Source: Neoaliturus tenellus (Eukaryota; Arthropoda; Insecta; Hemiptera; Cicadellidae). Taken from it: a stretch of DNA of 64,000 bases. The notes below the pieces were generated by a model. That model did not search any database and was not told the DNA's origin. It saw only the letters and a list, made by a program, of their open reading frames with translations. Of the stretch, positions 54,376 to 64,000 are shown one piece after another. The first letter of the stretch is position 1; every line of letters begins with the position of its first letter. A program made the position numbers and the translations under genes. Location: assembly GCA_030545055.2 (NCBI GenBank), contig CM061534.1:620001-684000 (forward strand), read 5' to 3'.

Positions 54376-55878
54376 ACCTGGTGCAACGATCACATAAGAC
54401 CAATAGATGGAGTACGTCATATTACGAATATTTCACTGGCCTACAGGAAGATGGCGGCTGCCGGCCGTGCTTCACCATAGTGGCGAGCGCTAAAACTGTG
54501 ATTCTTTATTTTTACTAGTTGAGAAAGGACAACATATTACAAACCGGCTCACTTCACTGATAAATTTGATACTAAATTTTAAATAATTCTGACAACACTT
54601 AATTGTTTAAGGCTCCGGTCTACCACTGGCGCTCTACCCAAATGCAAGGTTTTTTTTTTTTTTTTTGAATCGTGTTATCTTCTACTAAATGCAGCCTAGA
54701 GCTATAAATAAGATATCATATTAAAGGAGAATAACGGTACAAATTTTCCTCTGTTACACTTTTGTAAATATTTTATCAAAACCAAAATAGATAACTTCAG
54801 TTAAAAATTAAGAAAAACAGCCGTTTTCAATTAAATTCTGTCTATTATAACTGAAGTTGAAAATTTTTTTCAGAAGTTCTAAAAACACAGAAGACGAGAT
54901 CCGTTCTTCTACTTTTAGAAAAAATTAAGAGCCAAACTCTATCTTAATTAATTAATTTTAAAACTCGATTCTCGTAAACCTCAGCAGCTATAAAACTCGC
55001 AATTGTAGAAAAAACTAATAATTTTAGACGGCTATAACTGAAATTATAAATTTTATTCTAAAATTCTAAGAACACAGAAGACAATATCTGTCTTTGTACT
55101 TTTAGAACAAATTAAGCACCAAGCTATATCTTAATTATTTAATTTAAAAACACGATTCTCGTAAACCTCTGCAGCCATCACACTCGTTTTAAAAAAAGTA
55201 TCTATTTTATCTTAATATTAAATATATAATACATTATTTATTAAACTTTGAATTAGAACTAAAAGTATGCAAGACTTATTTAAGTCACTCATACAAAGTT
55301 TCAGCAATTAACTTTTATTCTAAATTGGCTAGATGTCGAGTTATTTGTAAGCGAAACATGAGTTTGAGACTGCCAGAACGGCGGCGTCGGTCACAGTGCG
55401 GCGTTAAAGCCTCTAATATAAATTAATTTTCAAACTAAACCACAGCAGCTAATTAAAAAAAAAAAAAATGATTCAGAAAATTTCACTCTTTGGCTACAAA
55501 ATCCACCGTTTTAAAACTTACCTGACCAAAGAATAAAAAAAGTAGTAGCCAACCAACTTTTTTATGTCACATTTCGAAACTCATTTAGAAATATAAATTT
55601 TATTTTAAAGAAAACATTAACTATTAAACTTTTAAATAGAACTATTAGTGTCCAAGACTTATTGACTTCACTCATACAAAGTTTCAAAACTTAATTTTTA
55701 TTCTAAATTGCCTAAATGACGAGTTATTTGTTAGCGAAACATTGAGTTTTTTGTGCTAATCTCAGGGAATTTTACGTCCATTGCCTACGGGAAGATGGCC
55801 GACCGTGCTTCACTCGTTGTAATGCTAGTTAGATGGGCATGCTCCATCTATTGGTCTTATGTGATCGTTGACCTGGTG
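54376..55878. mobile_element. hAT-like non-autonomous element, 1487 bp
   Basis: A 29-bp perfect inverted repeat, starting CAACGATCACATAAGACC at 54384 and ending with its complement at 55870, is flanked by the 8-bp direct repeat ACCTGGTG (54376-54383 and 55871-55878). An 8-bp target duplication and CA-starting termini fit the hAT superfamily. There is no transposase. The interior contains two diverged direct duplications: about 54840-55015 versus 55025-55190, and about 55243-55370 versus 55625-55750. A GGAAGATGGC and CCGTGCTTCAC block lies near both ends in direct orientation. Confidence 0.85.
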
Positions 55879-58204
55879 TTGTGCTTACATTACTGACTAC
55901 ATTGCATTGTTTTACTTGGGTTGGGTATTCAAAGTTTTATTAATTTTTAATCTGGATTAAATGTTGTACATGTCTTTCAAGGGTAGAACAAGAAATACAG
56001 TTGTGGAATGCATTGGATTTGGTATAGCTATTGTCACATCCAATCAAGGTTTCAATATTAGATTTCATAAAAATATCTATAATATTCTTGACAAGTCTGA
56101 GTTGTCTTTAATCGTCTATGAGTAAATGGTACGGTATACTTTCAGAACTATAAAGTTAATCACTATTAATGTTTAATCAAAATGCAAAAAAAAATAAAGA
56201 CAATAGAAATAATTTCTAACCCAAATGAAAAATGGATTTAACAAGATTTTGACAAATGTGCCTGAGAGCTATTAAGCATAAAACTTAATAAAAAAATTAA
56301 ATAAAAAAACCAACTGACGCTGTCATATTTAAATTATGAAAGCATTTATATAATTTGTTTAATAAATTGCACACACACCCCGTGCGAAGAACAAGTATAC
56401 AGCTAGAGTTTGTTTATATATTTTAATATAATAATTGAATAATATAAATAATTTAAACATTTTAATAAGAAGGAAAGATTTATTAAACTTAATTAGTATT
56501 TATAACTAGCTAACAGCCCATAAAAAATGACAGGTAATTTTTATTATGATTATTTAAGAATGTTTGAATGGTCAAAAATTTTATGAAAACCCTGACGACA
56601 TAATATTAAAACTCAAATCTTTCCATTATTTAGCAATGTGAAAAAATATATAAAAATATTAGTTCTACTTTATTGGTTTATAAATTGTTTATAATAAGTT
56701 ACTTACTATCATATGGTTTTAAAATATCGTAGGCATATAAGAAATTAACAAAACCAAAGTTAACGATAAAATGTTTTTCAACTTGATTTTCATTTATTTT
56801 ATTCCAATTGTCTTGCTAGTTATTGGTATAATTTTTCTGACTCAGAGTCCAGTTTAATTTGCCAGAATATGGAATTTATATATAATTTGCTTCACCAATT
56901 TATATATAACACCCGAGATTCACCTTTCTGGCCAAGTGTTTCCTCAACCTCTGGCAATAAGATTTTTGCCTCCTTACGTTCTTGTTGTTAAATTTGTCCA
57001 AACCAAGCAGTCTGACGTCCCCATTAGTTTTTAGTAAAAACTATACCAACAACGTTGAGCACCAGTCCGTGGGATCTTTCCACAAGACATCTAATTTCGC
57101 CATGATTCAAGTCCTGACTTGACTTTATCACGCAAAGGTATAAAGAAATGAATGCCTGGGTGTACTATGTGTTACAGTACGTGCATTGCTCTCTAAGTCA
57201 ATCGAATAGTAGGTTTTTTTTACCTTCACTAAAACACTATTCAAAATGATTTTTCCCTCTTTTTTGTTTGCACTTTATTTCCATCTCCTTCTCTTTTTCC
57301 TTGGTATTTCTTCTTGTATATTTCAATACTTATTTCTTCATAGTTCATAGTTCTGGATTTAAAAAACTTTTGTACTCCGTTGTTTATATCAGTTGGAACA
57401 ACAAAACTATTGTTAAACGAGTAAAAGCAAAAGCCTACATAACCTTAAAAGGATGGAAATGAAGAGTATAAGGACGTTAAATGACTTAGCTATAACAAAA
57501 ATTAATGGATTAAAAATACGTTGGGGAGTATTTTACAATCAAAAGATTGTGCTTATATCTCAAAACATAAAGTTCATTAGTTGATAGTTATAAAAACATA
57601 TGTGTAAACAAATATTACTAAATAAATCGTAAGTTTAAATACATAAATTCAATCATCTATATGAGATAAACTCTCTTTATAGTATTGCAAACAAAATTTT
57701 ACTAAAACATCAGCTGTTATTAGCTGTTAAAACATAGCTGTTATCAGCTGTTAAAACATAACGGTTATCAGCTGTTATTTTACTGCTTTAAAAACCACAG
57801 CGATATTACATGTCCATCATTTCATTTGTATCTGTCAATTATCATAGGACTGAAGTTGTCTGTTTTGTGTAAATAAGCAGTAATGACAAATTTCAATGTA
57901 AGATATGGATCTCCTGGAGCAGTAAACAAATCGACAAAATCACGTCTTAGATTGGTCTAAATAAGGTCTAATTTTTATTTTGCGGCGTTATAAGGAATTT
58001 TCCAAGGAATACCGTATTTTTCCTATCATATGGGGATCATAAGAAATCTATTGACACCAAAACGACCACGATCCGTTCAGTAGTTCTCTCTCTAGACCCT
58101 TAAATGCACTCTTTTATTATATAAGATTTTATAACTTATCAGTTACAAAATGATACGTATAGCAGAACAGGTGTTAGTAATTTGCTCAACTTTGTTCAGT
58201 ATTA
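55879..58204. other. Non-coding; small minisatellite at 57709-57780
   Basis: 57709-57780 repeats AGCTGTTATCAGCTGTTAAA about three times with a period of ~26 bp. A GTGCGAAGAACAAGTATACA and GCTAG word near 56380-56407 faintly resembles a Helitron 3' end. Frames such as 57268-57462 (+) carry no domain. No gene is supported. Confidence 0.4.
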
Positions 58205-59310
58205 ACCATTGTATACAAAACCGAATAGGTAGAGACATTCCATGTTAAACATTTTAGTTTTGCCCTCGAAAACCAGAGGAAATAAACGGTATCAGATAAC
58301 TGACACATACTTTCTCCCAACAATATAATAGGTGTTAAAAAAGCTTCAAACATTAATGTCTTGATGGTTCAGTCGGATAGCTAACAGCTGAGCAGCACGA
58401 GTTTGACCCTATGCGCGTCTGTGACTTTTAACAACAAACTGCGTTTACCGCTAAACGAAAAATTGAATTTTCTCCGCAACCACTTAACCTAGAACAATAA
58501 TTTAAAATACTGGATTATTTATTTTTTGAACTTTATTTAATTATGATAAGCAAAATTTGTTTCAAGATAACAGCTATTTTGAAAATCAAAAAAATTGATT
58601 TTTTGAACACTTTTTACTGTATAACTTTTGAATCCGCATTTTCTTGGAGATGCGGGTGGTGTCATTTTGTTCACCATTTTAAGCTTAGTAAACCACAAAA
58701 TTTTAATTAAAATCGTTCGAGCCGTTTTTGAGAAAAAAATGAAAAACGCCTGGAATTATCGTGAGTTTAGACCTACATAACAAATTTCACCAAAATCGGA
58801 CTATTGGGGCGTTCTCTAGCTCTGTTTACATCCAGACAAACGGACACACACACACACGCACACACACACACACACACACACAGACATCACTCTGAAAACC
58901 ACTTTTTTGGACTCAGGGGGCACCAAAATGGATAAATCCATAAACAACTTAAATTCGAAAATTTTGACGATAACAATACTTTCTCCATATATACTATGGT
59001 ATAGGGGGAGAAAGTAAAAATAGTGCTGATGCTATAGGATTACAACTCCTTATTGTCACGGGAGGCGCTCTTTCTACCTCTTAAATGTCAAAATGAGATA
59101 TTTGTTTACAAAAATGAAAATAATTACAAACTTTTGTATAATTATTTTAAACATCTGTTTCCATTCAACCAATCAGCATAATCCTTACCACCGCGGTGGT
59201 GCTTAAGGGGCTTGCGATTATCGTAGGCACTGTGCTATATGTGTTTCGGGGGTGTTGTTCTCACTTCCCCATAACGATGTTCCTACTTATTCGGTTCTGT
59301 ATACATTGGT
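58205..59310. mobile_element. TIR element family D, copy 2 (1106 bp)
   Basis: ACCATTGTATACAAAACCG (58205) and the complement of ACCAATGTATACAGAACCG (ending 59310) form a ~28-bp inverted repeat with a few mismatches. An (AC)n microsatellite lies at 58850-58882 in a block ending GGGGGAGAAAGTAAAA. A perfect 14-bp palindrome ACCACCGCGGTGGT is at 59189-59202. No coding sequence. Confidence 0.55.
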
Positions 59311-59734
59311 ATCAACTGTTGTTCAGAATTTTACAATTTATTAATTAGAAACTAATTAAACTAAATAAAAGATTCTCCAATCTTGTGTTGATAATTAAAG
59401 ATCACGATAAACTAACTCTTCGTGTTAAACCTCAAACAGAAAAGCTCTGTTAAAAATTGTTCCTTTATTTCGCTTATGTTTAGATTGGAGCTTAATGAGT
59501 CAGCACAAATTGGCAAGGATGCTGTAAATTCAGGATGGCAATTTTGTGACACCTACTACATCTTATTGTAAGCAAACATTTGACTTATCACTAACATTTT
59601 TTAATGTTAATGAATGGCAATGATAAGTAAATGTTAAACATTTGACTTATCATTAATTATTTTAAAAAAAAGAGTAAAACAGAATCATCTTTCCTGTTAT
59701 ATAAACAGTTTAACGTTTTACCAACATTTATTCA
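59311..59734. other. Non-coding
   Basis: AT-rich spacer. AATGTTAA, TTGACTTATCA and related words recur around 59575-59660. No gene. Confidence 0.35.
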
Positions 59735-60295
59735 TTTTTAAAGTACTTCGGCTTTTTTACAAAAGAAGTGGTAATATCGGAATGGAGAATCTGTTTTACT
59801 CAATGAAAAGTGTAAATTCACGAAAATTTCGAATGCCAAAAGTTAATAAATCTTACTTCAGGAAATCTTTTGTTTATTTAGAGCCTGCTTTTTTTAATAA
59901 ACTCCCGATCAACATAAAAATGTGTAACACTACTAAACAGTTTTATAGAGATCTTAGATTATGATTGTTTGCAACTAGAGATGTTGGCTTTCTGGGTGAA
60001 ATAATTACATAAGTTTATATCTTTTCAATTTTATAATGTGTAGAATTCATCCAATTATCTTTGTACATATCAATTTCTTAAAATATGTATGACTTTTTAA
60101 ATAAATAACTGCAGGAGTGTCGGCAAGTGTGAAAAATGTGTGTAACTGGACTCATATTTTAAGAAGAATTTATTTGTTTTTCTTGTGTTTATGTATACAT
60201 GGTCACGCATACTGGACATTGTGACCAGGTGTCCTATATTTTGTTGCAACCTTTTTAATGCAGAAGAGGAAAATAAATCATTATTCTTTATTCAT
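59735..60295 (+). pseudogene. 3' end of a LINE (C-terminal ORF2 remnant and tail)
   Basis: The frame 59782-59964 reads NSRKFRMPKVNKSYFRKSF, then VYLEPAFFNKLPINIK, then TTKQFYRDLRL and a stop, the standard C-terminus of insect non-LTR ORF2. The 3' UTR ends near 60280 with AAATAAATCATTATTC and TTATTCATTATTCATT, a short-repeat tail. Everything upstream of the C-terminus is gone. Confidence 0.65.
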
Positions 60296-60451
60296 TATTC
60301 ATTTGTTACAATTCAGACCAATATGAGTAAGATCTAGAACAAGGTGTTGTTGTTTACAGTAACTTCGACAACAGCAACAACCATTTAATTCACTTTCTTG
60401 ATGTAATTTTATAAGTCTTCTGAGCACTTGCTCAGCCATTTGACATTTTTT
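60296..60451. other. Unduplicated DNA upstream of F-box copy C
   Basis: Not shared with the DNA upstream of copy B. The duplication breakpoint lies at about 60452, only ~42 bp before the ATG. Confidence 0.4.
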
Positions 60452-60493
60452 AAATCATCTACTCTTTAATAATTCAATGCCATTCTATTGTAG
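60452..60493 (+). promoter_or_regulatory. Probable 3' splice acceptor before F-box copy C
   Basis: Identical to the stretch before copy B, ending CATTCTATTGTAG directly before the ATG. Since the match with copy B begins here, copy C has inherited the acceptor but apparently not the upstream intron and first exon. Confidence 0.5.
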
Positions 60494-61903
60494 ATGAATG
60501 AAGAGTCACCACCTGGTTTGTTGTCTCTGCCAGCAGAAGTTCTACTCGTAATTGGGGACTATCTCTCACCGAGGGAGCTACTGGCTGTATCAGGACTGTG
60601 CCGATATCTCAGATCTGTGTTCAATGTCAACTCAATCTGGCGAAGGTACACACATGATGGCCGAATCAGCCGCGGACTGGACAGCACAGTGAGTTTAGTT
60701 GAACCGATATTTGAGATTCCCAACATCACGAGTTTGGAACCTCTCTGCGAACATCGACTTCACTTCTTAAAGCAAAGCAGACTGCTGAATAATCTGCGGC
60801 AGGGTAGATTCGTAGAACACCGGATTGAATTTCCCAATTACATAACTGAATTAGAACAAAGACAACAAAGACAACACAAACGTAACATTACTTATGGCGA
60901 TAAGTATTTGTTTGCAAAAGATCATGAAAACCATGTTGAATTTATAAGAATATTCAATATTGAAAATTTGCCAACACTGTTAATGACTGTTAACCTTGAA
61001 AACCGTGGGCAAAATTTTTATAGCTCTCAGGTTCAAGTTGAAGATGATAAACTCTTTGTGCGAAGAGAAGATTGGATTGACATTTATGATATCAAACTAC
61101 CAGAGTCCTTGGATCTATTGTACTCAATCAATGCAAATAGGACTGGAAATCAGATAATAGATGAGGTATTGGTAATTAACAGGTTTATATTTGTTGAAAA
61201 TTTAACGTCTAATGTGGTGCATGTGTGGGATCTATCCAACGGTAGCCAATGCAGTGATATCAGCCCAAAAATTAGTGGTCCAGACTTCAGGATCATAGGT
61301 TACTCTCAGAACGAACAGTTGGTGGTGATGTCGGTGGGTATGCGCCGAGGAGAGCCGAGCAATCCTCATGTGTTTGTTTATGATACCCATTTGAAAGATT
61401 TTTCTTCTTTCAACCCGGTTCTGAATAAGAAAGATTTTAAGTGTTATGAGTGTTATGGGTTGATAGACAGTGATCATGTTGTTTTACAAATACAGAAATA
61501 TAGTTCACGTTCTTTATTTGTTTTTGACCAAAACTCGTGTCTGTTGTTTAAAAAATATAATGTAGATTGGTCATTTACTGACAATAGAATTGTTGATGGA
61601 TATTATGTTGTGTTGTTGTCACACTGTGTTCGTGTAATGGATTTGAAGTCATTACAGACTGTTTGGGAAGGAACAGTGCAATCCACTGACAGCAGTTGTG
61701 TGGCATCGTTTATGGATGTGCTACACATATCCTCCCTTACAAGTATAATTGTGATACACAAATATCCAAATGATGTAGAGATATGGGACTATATTACAAG
61801 GAGAAAGATACTAGACTTGCCTGATGGAGATGTCGCCTTCAACAATAATTGGTCAAAAATGATATTTTATGATGAATATGTGAGGGTTCTTTCCTTCTGG
61901 TGA
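60494..61903 (+). CDS. F-box protein copy C with beta-propeller-like C-terminus
   Basis: A 469-residue homologue of copy B with the same F-box (residues 11-52) and propeller-like blades. It would serve as the substrate-binding subunit of an SCF ubiquitin ligase. Relative to B it has a three-residue insertion after residue ~120 (QRQ repeat), a one-residue deletion (SFTDN instead of SFITDN) and about 14 amino-acid replacements, nearly all after residue ~219: Y to D, M to I, Q to R, K to N, C to Y, H to R, N to F and others. The frame is intact and ends in TGA where B has TAA. Its upstream DNA differs from that of B, so expression may depend on a new promoter or first exon. Both indels keep the frame, which suggests selection for an intact protein. 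Confidence 0.88.
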   Translation: MNEESPPGLLSLPAEVLLVIGDYLSPRELLAVSGLCRYLRSVFNVNSIWRRYTHDGRISRGLDSTVSLVEPIFEIPNITSLEPLCEHRLHFLKQSRLLNNLRQGRFVEHRIEFPNYITELEQRQQRQHKRNITYGDKYLFAKDHENHVEFIRIFNIENLPTLLMTVNLENRGQNFYSSQVQVEDDKLFVRREDWIDIYDIKLPESLDLLYSINANRTGNQIIDEVLVINRFIFVENLTSNVVHVWDLSNGSQCSDISPKISGPDFRIIGYSQNEQLVVMSVGMRRGEPSNPHVFVYDTHLKDFSSFNPVLNKKDFKCYECYGLIDSDHVVLQIQKYSSRSLFVFDQNSCLLFKKYNVDWSFTDNRIVDGYYVVLLSHCVRVMDLKSLQTVWEGTVQSTDSSCVASFMDVLHISSLTSIIVIHKYPNDVEIWDYITRRKILDLPDGDVAFNNNWSKMIFYDEYVRVLSFW

Positions 61904-64000
61904 ATTCAAAAATATATATTGTATTATCTTTGACTGCATACACTAACGTGAATAGACTTCTCATAGCATAGGCGTGCTTGAAACCCTTTTGACGGTGGTG
62001 CTATCTTCTGCAGCGTACATGAAGTACAAGTAACATATACTCATACGTAACATACATACTCATACATACATAGTACATACGTAGTACTATACTCATACGT
62101 TATATAGTAACATACTCTAGATAACCATATGATAGATAAATCACTATTACCACTCTTCTCAACCAAGGATGAAACATTTTACAACTGAGGGTTATGTTTA
62201 TGTTGTGGTAAAGTGTTTTTTTTTTTTTTTTTGCAGCACTGTAAATCCAGCTGAATAATAATATCCATGCAGCAAATCTGTTGCTGCGTATACGAACTTT
62301 CCAAATTTTGGTATCAAACAAAAAGCTCCGATGAGAAGTCTATTCACAGTGCACATAGTCAAATGGTATTATCATTAAAAATTATAGAACTTTATTTTAA
62401 TCCTCAGTAAATATTGAAAATTGTTCTTCAGTAGGTAATTTTCATTTCATTCAAACTATTTTACATAAAATCTTTTATTATTTCAATTATTTCTTTAATT
62501 ATTTTAAGTTTTTTTTTTTTTAAATACCGGTATTTCTTTATTGTTGACTTGTAGTTTTCCAAGTGTTGATTTATATTTGTCTTTTTATAATGAATTTTTA
62601 AAAGTGATAAATGTTTTTTAAGTATAGTATGCATTTTAATTAATTTCTTCAATCATTTATATCCAAAAAATCCTAACCACAGGGAATAAGAGAGACAAAA
62701 CACCATTTAATTCATGATCTTGCATTGTCTACATATTATGCAACACCTTTGTGTGAACAACATCATACAATTTCATATTTTAATTTAGAACTAACCTCCA
62801 GAGTTACTTTATGCACATGTTTAAAAAAAAGAAAAAAACTGAAACTTATGTGTGTTTTTTCTGATGTCCTAAATTTGTCGCTCTTTGGCTGTATGTTGCC
62901 TAAGATACATACAGGCAACATACAGTATTATCCACTCTCTACTAAGAGTGGGTAATGCTAGTCTTGATGTATCACCTACCTGTGGGAAACTCGATGTGTC
63001 AAAAACTGTGGGAGGGGTTTCGTCTTACTATGGTCTGCAGGGCCGGCTCTACGATGAAGGCACACGGGGCTACTGCCGAGGGTGCCAAGGCTGGAAGGGC
63101 CCCACTCCTATGTAGATAAGCGCCCTCGATCGACAATATATACCATCTTCAACAAGTGGTAAAGAGCAAACTCGACATTGACTAATGATGGTGTTATTTC
63201 ATAATGTACAGGCTGGCGATTAGATAAAGAAAATGCCCCCATTACAGTGGATCTGCTTACTCATTGAATTTCCAATAGAATTTTAGATTTTTTATTTTCC
63301 CCATGAACATTATATAGGAGTAAGTATGTCGATTTGCTGCCATGGGGTTGTTAGAAAATGTAGGTTATTTAGTAAAGGTAAATAAGTATCAAATTTTATA
63401 AAGATTTGGCACTTTTTCAACTTTTTCCAAAATTATTATTGGTTTCATTACGGTATGTAAGTTTGCCGACATGAGGGTGTTGTAAGGAAAATAAGTTTTA
63501 CTCTAACTAGTCAAAGCACATACAAAGTTTTATCAAGTTATGTCAATAAATAAGCAAGGTAAAGGGTTTTATTGATTTCCCATAAGAATAACATGAAGAA
63601 AATATTTTTGAACGTAACTAAGCTAAGTTAAAAATTCAGAATACCGAACTGTTTGTTTTTTAGAGTAGGCCTACTGAAACTGTGAAAAAGGGTATCAATT
63701 GAAATTGAAAAATTTTAATAATTGAGATTAAAAAATGCCAAAACCCCATTTTCAATCCTTTTAAAATCCTATAAAACCCTGTTACCATAATCTGATCATG
63801 CTGGTTTGAGAACTCGTGAAAATAGACCTGGTCACACACCTCCATATCAAATCTCATCATAATCGGAAAAAGTAACACTTGATGGTTATTAAATCATCTG
63901 AATTTCTGACTCTTCTGCAGGAGAGGTATGTTGTGTATCTTTTTTTACTCTGAAACAAAAGAATAGCAAGTACATAACAAAAATGAAATAAACCAAATAT
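61904..64000. other. 3' flank of F-box C within the duplication; no gene
   Basis: The content mirrors 39009-41089: the 13-bp stem-loop at 62889-62925, the GGGCCGGCTCTACGATGAAG repeat edge at ~63040-63115 and a decayed HINE body from ~63262. The AATAAA of copy B (39695) reads GATAAA here. Short frames (62100-62321 -, 62461-62652 -, 62725-62955 +, 62885-63115 +, 63660-63878 -) are incidental. Confidence 0.5.

Larger units (their letters stand above)
60452..64000 (+). repeat. Segmental duplication unit 2
   Basis: Matches 37565-41089 at about 97-98%, with small indels: a longer T-run at 62218-62232, a 9-bp gain in the gene and a few short gaps in the 3' flank. The match is still running at the window end. 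Confidence 0.92.

Noticed and set aside
56370..56407. Third Helitron 3' end (CCCCGTGCGAAG, then CAGCTAG)
   Set aside because: The hairpin is not clear, CTAG is followed by A rather than T, and no 5' end was found.
57268..57462. 64-codon plus-strand frame with a hydrophobic F/S/L-rich start, as a membrane peptide
   Set aside because: The hydrophobicity follows from a T/C-rich stretch. There is no further support for a gene.

Overview
The window reads as repeat-rich, AT-rich nuclear DNA from an animal, most likely an insect. A hemipteran is a guess, based only on the general look of the repeats and the common AGGCCTA words. There is no operon structure, rRNA, tRNA gene or CRISPR. The only host-type genes are three copies of one F-box protein family. 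Two of them (37605-39008 and 60494-61903, both +) are intact, about 97% identical and sit in a segmental duplication of at least 3.5 kb. A third, older copy (29749-31048, -) is frameshifted and has lost its C-terminus. All three carry a splice-acceptor-like TTGTAG directly before the ATG, so their 5' exons should lie upstream.

Most of the rest is mobile DNA. From left to right: 1-7590 holds tandem duplications, dispersed repeats and a foldback element; 7592-9215 is a 5'-truncated LINE (-); 11041-16003 is a nearly full-length CR1-like LINE with a PHD-finger ORF1 and an endonuclease/reverse-transcriptase ORF2, each damaged in A-rich runs; 20045-23396 is a satellite array with a ~130-bp monomer and a ~522-bp higher-order unit; 24232-25577 and 33049-34925 are non-autonomous Helitrons; 27962-28185 is a Harbinger-type MITE; 28550-29300 holds LINE remnants; 32125-35003 is a LINE interrupted by the second Helitron.

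The region 42577-53312 is a nest of insertions whose order can be read directly. A Helentron-type (DINE-1/HINE-like) element (43751-48559, -) has received a 387-bp Helitron-like element, a second HINE in opposite orientation and a 2.35-kb foldback element. Another HINE (49225-50091) sits in the 3' UTR of a Jockey-like LINE (49153-53299, -), which has a poly(A) tail and a 13-bp target-site duplication. From 53612 to 59310 there are TIR elements, including a 1487-bp hAT-like MITE with an 8-bp target duplication. The second F-box duplication unit fills 60452 to the window end.

The elements do not form a pathway. The F-box proteins would act as substrate adaptors of an SCF ubiquitin ligase. The mobile elements are autonomous or parasitic units, mostly dead. 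All alignments and counts were made by eye.
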